A stretch of 19,342 nucleotides of DNA from JAAYCI01 sp964369525 (GCA_964369525.1 CAYJEW010000034.1:1-19342); one strand, 5' to 3'. Shown: positions 7,154 to 13,957, counted from the stretch's first letter. Notes: generated by a model not told the origin, from the sequence alone. Made by a program: numbers and translations.

Positions 7154-8328
7154 CAGAGCTACTAATTCGCCTATTTGTAAAAGATGCGCATAATACAAAC
7201 AATGCAGATGTGCATAGCCGATACGGTAAGATGGCAGGCGTTGTGGGTATTGTATGCAACCTGATTTTGGCCGGCGCAAAACTGCTGGCAGGTATTATAT
7301 CGGGAAGTATTGCCATTATAGCTGACGCCGCCAACAATTTTTTTGATGCTACAAGCTCGCTGGTTACGCTGGTGGGCTTTCGCCTTGGGGAAAAACCTGC
7401 CGACAAACAACACCCGTTTGGCCATGCAAGGTATGAGTATATTGCAGGGCTTGGCGTGGCGGTATTGGTGCTGGTGGTGGGTATTGAGCTTGGGCAGAGC
7501 AGTATATCTAAAATTTTAGAGCCGTCTGTGGCAAGCTACAGCACAGCGGTATTGGTGGTACTGGTTGCATCTATTGTTGCAAAGGTGTGGCTGGCGGTGT
7601 TTAACCTAAAAATTGCAAAGAGCATAAACTCGGTGACATTGCGGGCTACGTTTGTGGATGCACGCAACGATGTGATTATAACAACCGTGCTTTTAGCCTC
7701 TGCGCTTGTAAGCCGTTATACCTCGCTTATGCTGGACGGCTGGATGGGCGCGGCTGTGGCTGTGTTTATACTAATAAGCGGCGTAAGGCTTGTGAAAGAA
7801 ACGCTAGACCCACTTTTGGGGCAGGGGCCAAGCAGTGAGCTGGAGCAGTATATCTTGGCAAAAATCAAAAGTTACTCCGGAATTTTAGATACGCATGACC
7901 TTATAGTGCATGATTATGGGCATGGGCGCAGATATGCAAGCGCTCATGTGGAGATGGATAGCCAAGGCGACGCGCTGCAAGACCATGAGATAATAGATAC
8001 TATAGAGCGAGATTTTTCGCAGCAGGATAATATTAACTTGTTACTGCATTACGACCCTGTGCTAACAGGAACGGCCGCGGCCGAAAGCCCAAAAGGCATG
8101 GTGGAAAAAAGGTTACATACGCTGGACGCCCGCTTAAAGGTGCACGACTTTAAAGCGCTGGAGCAGGCAGACGGGGTGGTGTATATGTTCGATGTGGTGC
8201 TTCCGCAGGATACGCAGTATAATAAAGAGCAGTTGGAAAAAGAGCTAGAGGCAGCACTAAAGGATAAAGAAATGCCGGTGCGCGTACAGATAACAGTGGA
8301 CGATTCGTTTGCGGCAATGCCAAATTAA
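7150..8328 (+). CDS. Cation diffusion facilitator (CDF) metal transporter with extended C terminus
   Basis: This 392-residue transporter has the CDF core: a first helix near residue 30, the metal-site helix with ADAANNFFDA (Asp59, Asn62/63, Asp66), HPFGHARYEYIAGL between helices 2 and 3, and the second half-site DARND (Asp170, Asp174) in helix 5. The Asn/Asp make-up resembles Mn- or Fe-type members more than the zinc type, but substrate is not settled. After the normal cytoplasmic dimer domain (about 230-310) it has a further 80 residues (from KRLHTLDARLKVHDFKAL) that read like a second, divergent copy of that domain. The family is usually near 300 residues, though longer clostridial members exist. 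The ATG lies inside the nfnB stop (ATGA), so it is translated with the redox subunits. Confidence 0.92.
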   Translation: MTELLIRLFVKDAHNTNNADVHSRYGKMAGVVGIVCNLILAGAKLLAGIISGSIAIIADAANNFFDATSSLVTLVGFRLGEKPADKQHPFGHARYEYIAGLGVAVLVLVVGIELGQSSISKILEPSVASYSTAVLVVLVASIVAKVWLAVFNLKIAKSINSVTLRATFVDARNDVIITTVLLASALVSRYTSLMLDGWMGAAVAVFILISGVRLVKETLDPLLGQGPSSELEQYILAKIKSYSGILDTHDLIVHDYGHGRRYASAHVEMDSQGDALQDHEIIDTIERDFSQQDNINLLLHYDPVLTGTAAAESPKGMVEKRLHTLDARLKVHDFKALEQADGVVYMFDVVLPQDTQYNKEQLEKELEAALKDKEMPVRVQITVDDSFAAMPN

Positions 8329-8352
8329 GAATAAAAAGGGGATTGGAAAGAC

Positions 8353-9543
8353 ATGTCACATTTTGTTTACAGCGATAAAGTTAAAGCAATGAAGCCATCT
8401 ATCATTCGGGAGCTATTAAAGCAGATGGCTGATCCAACTCTTATTAGTTTTGCGGGAGGAAATCCGTCGGCCGAGGCGTTTCCGGCAGATGAGATAAGGG
8501 AGATTTCGGCAGAGCTATTGGCGGGTCCGCCAGCGTTTACATTACAGTATTCGGTTACAGAGGGTATTAAAGAGTTAAGAGACTTTGGCAAAAAATATGT
8601 AAACAGCATCGCAGTAACTCAGCACGAGTTTGACGACATAATGGTTACATCGGGTAGCCAACAGGCTATGGATTTGTTGTCTAAGGTTTTGTGCAACGAT
8701 GGCGATATTGTGGCAACAGAAGAGCCTACGTTTGTGGGCGGAATAAACTGTTTTCGCAGCAATGGCGCACAGCCTGTGGGCGTTACTATGGAGCCGGACG
8801 GAGTGAATTTGGAAGCGCTGGAAAGAGTGCTTAGTGCTGCGAAAAAACCAAAGTTTTTTTACACCATTCCAAACTTTCAAAACCCAACTGGATATACCAC
8901 AAGCCTTGCCAAGCGCAAAGCTATTTATGAGCTTTGTAAAAAATATGGTGTGCCTATTTTAGAGGACAACCCGTATGGCGAGCTACGCTTTACGGGCGAG
9001 GATTTGCCGCCCATTAAGAGCTTTGATGAGGACGGGCTGGTTGTATATGCGGCGTCGCTTTCTAAGGTGTTTGCACCCGGCTTGCGCATTGCGCTTTGCG
9101 TGGGCGCAAAAGAGATTATAGGCAAAATGGCGGTGGCAAAGCAGGGGGTGGATGTGCACTCTAATCTGTGGGCACAGCGTGTGGCAGTGAGCTTTTACGA
9201 AAAATACAGCTTTGATGAGCACATTCAGCGCCTTAGAGGTGTGTATCGTGCAAAGGCAGAGCTTATGATGAAAAATTTAGACGAAAAACTTGCGGATAAA
9301 GCGTCGTATGTGCCTACAGAGGGCGGTATGTTTTTGTGGCTCACCCTTCCGCAGGGTGTAGACATGCAACAGTATGTAAAACGCTGTCTTGAGAAAAAGG
9401 TGGCTATTGTGCCGGGCAGTGCATTTATGATAGACGGTGCGGTGCCTTGCTCTAGCGTGCGGCTGAATTATTCTTCTCCGAGTGACGCACAGATTGACGA
9501 GGGAACAACCATTATGGCGCAGGTGCTAAGCGAGATGATGTAG
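8353..9543 (+). CDS. PLP-dependent class I/II aminotransferase (2-aminoadipate/LysN-like)
   Basis: The protein has 396 residues and is a fold-type I aminotransferase. Family signs are ISFAGGNPSAEAFP near the N terminus, LQYSVTEGIKELRDF, TSGSQQAMDL, IPNFQNPTGYT, EDNPYGELRF, and the PLP lysine Lys238 in ASLSKVFAPGLRIALCVG. This group includes 2-aminoadipate, aromatic and branched-chain aminotransferases and the catalytic half of MocR regulators; no DNA-binding domain is present here, so it is an enzyme. The exact amino donor cannot be told from sequence. It starts 24 bases after the CDF stop, with a purine-rich region (AAGGGG at 8336-8341) ahead, and is the last gene before a strong terminator, making it part of the nfnAB transcript. 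Confidence 0.92.
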   Translation: MSHFVYSDKVKAMKPSIIRELLKQMADPTLISFAGGNPSAEAFPADEIREISAELLAGPPAFTLQYSVTEGIKELRDFGKKYVNSIAVTQHEFDDIMVTSGSQQAMDLLSKVLCNDGDIVATEEPTFVGGINCFRSNGAQPVGVTMEPDGVNLEALERVLSAAKKPKFFYTIPNFQNPTGYTTSLAKRKAIYELCKKYGVPILEDNPYGELRFTGEDLPPIKSFDEDGLVVYAASLSKVFAPGLRIALCVGAKEIIGKMAVAKQGVDVHSNLWAQRVAVSFYEKYSFDEHIQRLRGVYRAKAELMMKNLDEKLADKASYVPTEGGMFLWLTLPQGVDMQQYVKRCLEKKVAIVPGSAFMIDGAVPCSSVRLNYSSPSDAQIDEGTTIMAQVLSEMM

Positions 9544-9546
9544 CAC

Positions 9547-9581
9547 AAAAAATCGGCCTTCATAAGAGGGCCGATTTTTTT
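9547..9581 (+). terminator. Rho-independent terminator of the nfnAB operon
   Basis: A stem of about 15 pairs with an ATAA loop (core ATCGGCC at 9552-9558 against GGCCGAT at 9569-9575) closes with T-run 9575-9581. It begins three bases after the aminotransferase stop and marks the end of the operon. Confidence 0.93.
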
Positions 9582-9615
9582 GGGTGGTGATATGCCACAT
9601 ACTGCTGATTAAAGC

Positions 9616-9644
9616 TTGACAATTGCTTTTATGGCATATAGATT
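9616..9644 (+). promoter_or_regulatory. Promoter of queH
   Basis: A perfect TTGACA (9616-9621) stands 17 bases before TAGATT (9639-9644); TATAGA at 9637-9642 is an alternative -10 with a short spacer. The longest frame would start at 9623 inside this element, so that longer start is ruled out. Confidence 0.6.
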
Positions 9645-9662
9645 TGATAGTAAGAGTAAAAG

Positions 9663-9669
9663 AAAAGGG
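9663..9669 (+). promoter_or_regulatory. Shine-Dalgarno that sets the queH start
   Basis: AAAAGGG is seven bases before ATG 9677 and no comparable site serves the upstream TTG at 9623. Confidence 0.65.
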
Positions 9670-9676
9670 TGCACAT

Positions 9677-10273
9677 ATGCAAAATTATAACGCAGAGATG
9701 GAGCGGCTGATGGCAGTATTGCCACAGGGCACGCCTTTGCTGCTGCACGCTTGCTGTGGGCCGTGCGCAAGCGCTGTACTGCAGAGGCTGTGTGCGCATT
9801 TTGCGGTGACGGTGTATTTCTACAACCCTAATATGGACACTGCGCAGGAGTATGAGCGGCGCAGGCAAGCGCTTGAGACGGTGGTGCAAAAAACGCCTGC
9901 GGCATGGCCGATAACACTACTGGCAGAACCATATGACAGCAGTGATTACAAAGCCGCCGTGCAAGGCCTTGAGGGCGAAGCCGAAGGCGGCGCACGGTGT
10001 GGGGTGTGCTTTATGTTGCGTATGGCGGCCGCCGCACGTAAAGCGGCTTTGCTAGGCATAGAGTGGTACACCACCAGCCTTACTGTAAGCCCACACAAAA
10101 ATGCGCCGCTAATTAACGATATAGGCGTACGCTGTGCCGCCGAGCAAAACGTGAGTTATCTGCCGTCGGATTTTAAAAAGAAAAATGGCTATAAGCAAAG
10201 CGTGGAGCTAAGCGCACAGTATGAAATATACAGGCAAAGCTATTGCGGCTGTGAGTTTAGCCGCCGCATATAG
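9677..10273 (+). CDS. queH: Epoxyqueuosine reductase QueH
   Basis: This 198-residue protein belongs to the former DUF208 family, now known as QueH, which reduces epoxyqueuosine to queuosine in the wobble base of Asn, Asp, His and Tyr tRNAs and replaces the cobalamin enzyme QueG in many anaerobes. The expected cysteines are all there: Cys26, Cys27 and Cys30 in HACCGPC, Cys108 and Cys111 in ARCGVC, and Cys190 and Cys192 in SYCGCEF. These bind an iron-sulfur cluster and an additional iron in the family. FYNPN follows the first motif, and the conserved block YTTSLTVSPHKN lies before DFKKKNGYKQSVEL. The gene stands alone with its own promoter and no other queuosine genes nearby. It converges on the glycosylase gene; no terminator was seen in the 96 bases between them. 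Confidence 0.95.
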   Translation: MQNYNAEMERLMAVLPQGTPLLLHACCGPCASAVLQRLCAHFAVTVYFYNPNMDTAQEYERRRQALETVVQKTPAAWPITLLAEPYDSSDYKAAVQGLEGEAEGGARCGVCFMLRMAAAARKAALLGIEWYTTSLTVSPHKNAPLINDIGVRCAAEQNVSYLPSDFKKKNGYKQSVELSAQYEIYRQSYCGCEFSRRI

Positions 10274-10369
10274 CCATATTTAAATAAAAATGGGGCTTGG
10301 ATTATATGGTTTTGGCCAAGACACAAATGGCGAATATGTGTGCTACTGTGTAGCTTGCAGGTGTACTTG

Positions 10370-10900
10370 CTACGGTTGTGCTACAACAGGGGAATTGTCT
10401 ATTTTGGTCGCCAAAAACGGGGCTACGGGCTGCCATTCGCACAGTAGCTGTTCAAATGTGCAGGCGGCGTTGGCGGGGCTGGTGCTAGGAAGATAGTGTG
10501 CTTTAATGTTGGTTTGTGGCAGTGCAAAGCGCTGGTATAGCTGCCACGAGGCACGCCCGTTGCAAAAAATGGTGTTTATGCCATGCGTATGCACAAGTTG
10601 CGCTATGTTGTTGGGGGTGGGCTTTGTGATAGAACTATCGGCAGCGCCTTTTATGGCACAGCTTTCCAGCATGTCCCATAAGGCAAGGCAGCTGTTTTCA
10701 ATAAAAAGCCTGCGTGCGGCGGTGTCTTGCGGCACGGTGCTACCGCTTAGCGCCGCTACCAGTGGCCAAAAGCGGTTGCGTGGGTGGCCGTAGTAAAAGC
10801 TGGCATCAAAGCTTTTTGGCGAGGGGTAGCTGCCAAGCAGCAGTGCTTTGCAGTTTTTTGGCACAATTGGCGAAAAGCCTTTTTGCTCGCCACGTATCAT
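10370..10900 (-). CDS. DNA-deoxyinosine/uracil glycosylase, family 6-like
   Basis: The 176-residue protein is a uracil-DNA glycosylase superfamily member. Motif one reads GSYPSPKS (23-30), followed by YYGHPRNRFWPLV (36-48), and the C-terminal substrate motif is LPSTSPANA (137-145). This set matches family 6, whose studied members excise hypoxanthine and so repair deaminated adenine; mismatch-specific uracil activity is the alternative. Asn42 in HPRN is the residue to look at for catalysis. A middle FCNGRASWQLY segment fits the beta-strand holding the flipped base. The ATG at 10900 has AGAGGTGG upstream. It is divergent from nagA with 91 bases between starts, where the two promoters appear to overlap. 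It probably works alone in base-excision repair; there are no repair partners nearby. Confidence 0.88.
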   Translation of the reverse strand: MIRGEQKGFSPIVPKNCKALLLGSYPSPKSFDASFYYGHPRNRFWPLVAALSGSTVPQDTAARRLFIENSCLALWDMLESCAIKGAADSSITKPTPNNIAQLVHTHGINTIFCNGRASWQLYQRFALPQTNIKAHYLPSTSPANAACTFEQLLCEWQPVAPFLATKIDNSPVVAQP

Positions 10901-10923
10901 GAGGCCACCTCTTTTTTTACTTT

Positions 10924-10960
10924 TTTACATACTAGCATAGTATCTAGTATAGCATGTAAA
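10924..10960. promoter_or_regulatory. 37-base imperfect palindrome with overlapping divergent promoters
   Basis: Perfect 7-base outer arms TTTACAT (10924-10930) and ATGTAAA (10954-10960) enclose a centre in which 6 of the 11 further pairs match, giving 13 of 18 pairs in all. On the plus strand TTTACA and TATAGC (10948-10953) are spaced 18 bases, leading to nagA; on the minus strand TTTACA (10960-10955) and TATGCT (10939-10934) are spaced 15 bases, leading to the glycosylase. The symmetry could therefore be an operator, or only reflect two promoters facing each other. Confidence 0.45.
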
Positions 10961-10991
10961 TGTATTATTTAGCACTGGAGATGCTTATTAG

Positions 10992-12128
10992 ATGGTTATA
11001 AACAACGGTTTATTGCTAGGCGAAGATTTTCGTTTTACTATGTCGGACATAGCGTTTGAAAACGGGCGCATTACTGCAGTTGCACCAGCGGGCGGTTTGC
11101 CTAGCGCAGGTGCAATTGATGCGGAAGGCGGCTTTGTGTTACCCGGTTTTGTGGACATACACACCCACGGCTGTATGGGTAGCGACTTTTGCGACGCCGA
11201 TGCAAACGGCATAAATAATATGCTTTTGTACTACGGTGCAAACGGTGTTACCAGTGTTGTGTGCACAACCATGGCGCAAAGTGAGAACAAGCTTGCGCAG
11301 GCTATAAAAGCGGCGTTGCCATTCTTTGATGCCGATGGCTCGGCGGCTGTGCTGAGAGGCATAAATATGGAGGGGCCGTTTCTTAATAAAGAAAGGTGCG
11401 GTGCGCAAAACCCTGAATATATCATACCTGCGGATTTTGAGATGTTTATGCGGCTTTATGAGCTTGCGCAGGGCTATATACGCATGGTGGGCGTGGCACC
11501 GGAGGTGGCGACAAACACGGATTTTATACGCAAAACCGCAAGGTACTGCACGGTAGCGCTGGCGCACACCTGTGCAGATTATCGGCGGGCGGCCAAGGCT
11601 TTTGAGGCAGGGGCCAGCCATGTGAGCCATATGTTTAATGCTATGCTGCCGTTTAACCACCGCGAGCCGGGCGTTGTTGGTGCGGCAAGTGACGCGGCCG
11701 ATACTATAGAGATTATAGCCGACGGTGTACACCTGCACCCCGCTGTAGTGCGCGCGGCATTTAGCTGGTTTGGTGCAGAGCGGGTATGCCTTGTGAGCGA
11801 CTCTATGCGTGGTGCAGGCATGCCAAATGGCAGGTATGATTTTGGCGGCCAAGAGGTTGAGCTAACAGATGGTGTTGCCAAGCTAGTGAAGGGTGGGGTA
11901 ATTTCCGGGAGTGCTACTAATTTGGCAGAGTGTTGCCGCAACGTTGTGAGGTTTGGTGTACCTATGGAAAAAGCCGTGCGCGCAGCCACGCTAAACCCTG
12001 CGAAAGCCGTAGGGCTTGACCATGAGGTGGGAACTTTAATGCCGGGCAAGCGTGCGGATATTGTTGTGTGGAATAGAGATATGCAAACGCAAGAAGTATT
12101 TGTTGGCGGTGTGCGCATACTAGAGTGA
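10992..12128 (+). CDS. nagA: N-acetylglucosamine-6-phosphate deacetylase
   Basis: The enzyme (378 residues, normal length) removes acetate from GlcNAc-6-phosphate, feeding amino sugars from peptidoglycan turnover or host glycans to glucosamine-6-phosphate. It is an amidohydrolase-fold protein: metal and catalytic positions visible are His57 and His59 in DIHTHG, Glu127 in NMEGPFLN, His192 in LAHTCADY, His213 in VSHMFNAM, and catalytic Asp270 in VSDSMRGAG. All are present, so it should be active. GGAG (10977-10980) is 11 bases ahead of the ATG, a slightly long spacing. A nagB deaminase and a sugar transporter are not in the window; the next gene, 35 bases on, is a nitroreductase with no obvious link. 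A GntR- or LacI-type regulator acting on the upstream palindrome would be typical of nag genes but none is encoded here. Confidence 0.96.
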   Translation: MVINNGLLLGEDFRFTMSDIAFENGRITAVAPAGGLPSAGAIDAEGGFVLPGFVDIHTHGCMGSDFCDADANGINNMLLYYGANGVTSVVCTTMAQSENKLAQAIKAALPFFDADGSAAVLRGINMEGPFLNKERCGAQNPEYIIPADFEMFMRLYELAQGYIRMVGVAPEVATNTDFIRKTARYCTVALAHTCADYRRAAKAFEAGASHVSHMFNAMLPFNHREPGVVGAASDAADTIEIIADGVHLHPAVVRAAFSWFGAERVCLVSDSMRGAGMPNGRYDFGGQEVELTDGVAKLVKGGVISGSATNLAECCRNVVRFGVPMEKAVRAATLNPAKAVGLDHEVGTLMPGKRADIVVWNRDMQTQEVFVGGVRILE

Positions 12129-12163
12129 AAAGCTAAGCAATTTATATAAAGGAGAGATGTAAT

Positions 12164-12739
12164 ATGGAACTAAAAGACGCGATTTTAGGGCGCAGAAGTG
12201 TGCGCAAATACAAGGACACACCTGTGAGCGATGAGCTGCTGCAAGAAGTTTTGGATATGACCATGTGGGCGCCGTCGGGTGTGAACCTACAGCCGTGGTG
12301 TTTTGTGGTGGTTCGTAGCGAAGAGGGGCATAAGAGTGTGTTGCAACACATGGGCGCAACTGCTCAGCGGTTTAAGCCGGTTTTGGAAGAGCGCTTTGCT
12401 AACCACCCTGAGGTGGCAAAAGAAACGGTATCATTCCTACAAAATCTTGGCGGTGCACCTGTGGTGGTGCTGGTATTCAAGTACACCACCTACGAGGGTG
12501 AAGAACAAAACTTTGGTTGCGAGCAAAGCGTGGCGGCGGCTATACAAACCTTTTGCCTGGCCGCACATGCAAAAGGGCTTGGTACATGCTGGATGACAGC
12601 AGGGCATGCCGTAAAAGAAGAGCTTACCCGAGAGTTTGGCGAGGGTAAGGGCGAATATATGGCAATGATATCGCTTGGCTACCCCGATGAGCAGGCACGA
12701 GCACCAAAGCGTAAAGAAGGGCGCTATGAATTTGTTTAA
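12164..12739 (+). CDS. Nitroreductase-family FMN oxidoreductase
   Basis: This 191-residue protein has the nitroreductase fold and typical length. The FMN phosphate-binding RRSVRKY is at residues 10-16, MWAPSGVNLQPWCFVVV follows near residue 34, and the second FMN segment AKGLGTCWMTAG lies in the C-terminal third, closed by ISLGYPDE. Members are homodimers that pass electrons from NAD(P)H to nitro compounds, quinones, or sometimes specific metabolites; the physiological substrate cannot be assigned. The start has AAAGGAGA (12148-12155) eight bases upstream of ATG. It is probably co-transcribed with nagA and is followed by a palindrome that may end the transcript. Confidence 0.93.
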   Translation: MELKDAILGRRSVRKYKDTPVSDELLQEVLDMTMWAPSGVNLQPWCFVVVRSEEGHKSVLQHMGATAQRFKPVLEERFANHPEVAKETVSFLQNLGGAPVVVLVFKYTTYEGEEQNFGCEQSVAAAIQTFCLAAHAKGLGTCWMTAGHAVKEELTREFGEGKGEYMAMISLGYPDEQARAPKRKEGRYEFV

Positions 12740-12757
12740 AAATTCGCATTATGCTCT

Positions 12758-12785
12758 TTGTTTTAACGCAAAATAAGTGTATACT
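12758..12785 (+). promoter_or_regulatory. Candidate promoter for the acyl-ACP thioesterase
   Basis: TTGTTT (12758-12763) and TATACT (12780-12785) have a 16-base spacer. The -10 is good and the -35 poor. The predicted start falls at 12791-12792, the first base of the perfect palindrome that follows. Confidence 0.45.
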
Positions 12786-12790
12786 TTTTT

Positions 12791-12812
12791 GCAGGCACTT
12801 TAAAGTGCCTGC
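12791..12812. promoter_or_regulatory. 22-base perfect palindrome: terminator or operator
   Basis: The arm GCAGGCACTTT pairs with its exact complement to give an uninterrupted palindrome, flanked by T6 on the left and AATTTTAA on the right. As RNA it could end the nagA-nitroreductase transcript, though the following U-tract is short. As DNA it sits on the predicted start point of the thioesterase gene, the position of a repressor site, and would also form the very 5' end of that mRNA. Confidence 0.6.
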
Positions 12813-12823
12813 AATTTTAATAT

Positions 12824-12828
12824 GGAGG
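12824..12828 (+). promoter_or_regulatory. Shine-Dalgarno that sets the thioesterase start
   Basis: GGAGG overlaps the first in-frame ATG (12822) and stands eight bases before the second, 12837; the second is therefore the true start. Confidence 0.85.
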
Positions 12829-12836
12829 CAGCAACC

Positions 12837-13559
12837 ATGCCGCTAAGCTATGAACAAAACTTTTCAGTGTACCATTATGAGTGCGACCCATGGGCACGCA
12901 TGACGCCGGGCGCTGTGCTACGCAGAGTACAGCAGATTAGCACAGACCATTGCACCACACTTGGTATAAATAACGAGCTTTACAAACACACAAAAACAGT
13001 GTTTTTGTTGGCAAAAGTATCTATACATATATGGCAAATGCCCACAGCGGAAGACACGGTGAGGGCGCAGACTCATGCATACGGTATGCGACGTGCGGTG
13101 ATGAACAGACTTACCACGTTGTATAGCGAGGCCGGCGAAAAGCTATGCGAAGTTGACAGCCGCTGGATTTTGGTGAACACCGAAACATGGCGCATTGTGC
13201 GCCGCCTGCCCGCAGGATTTGAGGTGTTTGGCATAGACGAAGCGTTGGCGCAAGAGCACGACATGGGCATGCCGAAATCGGATGCACTACAAGAATGCGC
13301 AAGGCTTACCGCAGGCTACAGCCTTTGCGATGCAAACCATCATGTGAACAATACCCGATATGCAGATATAGTGTGCGATCATCTGCCAATAGAGCTGTTG
13401 CAAAATTCGTTGCCAAAGCGCATGGTGTTGTCGTACCACAGCGAAATACCTATGGCAGAGCAGTTTGAGTTGTACACGCAAGCACTAAGTAAAAACGAAT
13501 TTTATTTTTCAGCAAGGCAGGCAGGCACTAAAAACTTTGAAGCTTTTGTTACTTTTTAG
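12837..13559 (+). CDS. Acyl-ACP thioesterase (FatA/FatB-like)
   Basis: This 240-residue protein is a double hot-dog thioesterase of the acyl-ACP type, which releases free fatty acids from acyl carrier protein in the cytoplasm. The first hot-dog starts at SYEQNFSVYHYECD and includes the long helix TPGAVLRRVQQISTDHCTTLG; the second carries the catalytic group Asp165-Ala-Asn167-His-His169 in CDANHHVNNTRYADIV, with Glu203 in YHSEI as the probable fourth residue. All four agree with the plant and bacterial family. Chain-length preference cannot be predicted. It appears monocistronic, with its own promoter and no fatty-acid synthesis genes nearby. The start was moved five codons inward to suit the ribosome site. 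Confidence 0.92.
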   Translation: MPLSYEQNFSVYHYECDPWARMTPGAVLRRVQQISTDHCTTLGINNELYKHTKTVFLLAKVSIHIWQMPTAEDTVRAQTHAYGMRRAVMNRLTTLYSEAGEKLCEVDSRWILVNTETWRIVRRLPAGFEVFGIDEALAQEHDMGMPKSDALQECARLTAGYSLCDANHHVNNTRYADIVCDHLPIELLQNSLPKRMVLSYHSEIPMAEQFELYTQALSKNEFYFSARQAGTKNFEAFVTF

Positions 13560-13666
13560 TATTTATAGCAAATGTTGAACTGAAGTGATTTGCAATAAAA
13601 AAAGAATGATAATAAGAATTAAATTCCAGTACACAAAATTTTTACAAAATCAGGCCGCGCAAAAGC
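13560..13666. other. A/T-rich non-coding gap before the RNA cassette
   Basis: This is the first part of a gap of about 400 bases without a gene. It contains a 6-base hairpin (GCAAAT 13568-13573 with ATTTGC 13588-13593) lacking a T-tract, and TGATAAT (13607-13613) followed by a poor match to its inverse, a weak Fur-box resemblance. The 7-base direct repeat ACAAAAT lies near 13632 and 13643. No terminator for the thioesterase is convincing. Confidence 0.4.
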
Positions 13667-13695
13667 TTGACAAATAATATCAGAAAAGTTACAAT
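13667..13695 (+). promoter_or_regulatory. Strong sigma-A promoter of the small RNA
   Basis: Perfect TTGACA (13667-13672), exactly 17 bases, then TACAAT (13690-13695, 5 of 6). Together with 4776 and 17221 it is among the best promoters in the window. Nothing with a ribosome site follows before the terminator, so its product should be an RNA starting near 13702. Confidence 0.78.
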
Positions 13696-13701
13696 TTAAT
13701 T

Positions 13702-13859
13702 GCAATAAAGTTACAGCCAGGGCTTTGTTGCAGCAAGTGTAAGTGTAAGCTTTTTTCATGGTGCGGCCCTTAACTTTTTAACTGCAGTTGTGCCTGCAGT
13801 ATATAAGCCGCAAACACTCCTTATACAGAAGGCCCCCGCCACTCCTACGGGGGTTTTTT
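13702..13859 (+). ncRNA. Candidate structured small RNA (about 158 nt), 6S-like shape
   Basis: The segment between a near-consensus promoter and an intrinsic terminator has no plausible ORF. It can fold as a rod: GUGUAAG (13743-13749) with CUUAUAC (13820-13826, one G-U pair), an asymmetric internal bubble of 12 and 7 bases, UGCGG (13762-13766) with CCGCA (13808-13812), and a perfect apical stem ACTGCAG (13781-13787) with CTGCAGT (13794-13800) around a six-base loop. The lower-stem strand is tandemly repeated (GTGTAAGTGTAAG), so two registers can pair. A rod with an open bubble in the middle is the architecture of 6S RNA, the RNA polymerase decoy, and length is in its range; I could not check conserved bases. 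The alternative is a terminated leader regulating guaB, whose start is about 100 bases downstream. Confidence 0.5.
13833..13859 (+). terminator. Intrinsic terminator of the small RNA
   Basis: CCCCCG (13833-13838), nine-base loop, CGGGGG (13848-13853) and six T. The preceding AAGG can extend the stem into the T-run. Confidence 0.88.
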
Positions 13860-13907
13860 GTTTTGCATAAAATATATTAACATTGTGGCTAAAAAATCTA
13901 CTTTCGC

Positions 13908-13935
13908 TTTGGGCCGCTGTGTGTTAACATATAAG
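13908..13935 (+). promoter_or_regulatory. Weak candidate promoter for guaB
   Basis: TTTGGG (13908-13913) and TATAAG (13930-13935) with a 16-base spacer would start guaB near 13942. The -35 is poor. The rest of the 13860-13962 stretch is A/T-rich with the repeated word TTAACAT (13877-13883 and 13923-13929); I see no purine riboswitch there. Confidence 0.28.
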
Positions 13936-13951
13936 GAACAATAATGTTTGC

Positions 13952-13957
13952 AGGAGG
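13952..13957 (+). promoter_or_regulatory. Shine-Dalgarno that sets the guaB start
   Basis: AGGAGG is five bases before ATG 13963. The frame stays open back to a TTG at 13948, but that codon lies upstream of and beside this site and cannot use it. Confidence 0.85.

Noticed and set aside
9623..9676. N-terminal extension of queH from TTG 9623
   Set aside because: It overlaps the TTGACA/TAGATT promoter and lacks a ribosome site; family proteins begin near the later ATG.
10274..10369. Terminator between queH and the glycosylase (small inverted repeats AGCC/GGCT and CTTGG/CCAAG)
   Set aside because: Stems are short or bulged and no T-run follows on either strand.
10290..10496. 68-codon plus-strand ORF beyond queH, Cys-rich at its start
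   Set aside because: It lies mostly antisense to the glycosylase coding end, has no ribosome site, and the protein composition is that of an antisense shadow.
13600..13621. Fur-box resemblance TGATAAT with a partial inverse
   Set aside because: Second half matches only about 4 of 7 positions, in A/T-rich DNA, with no iron gene beside it.
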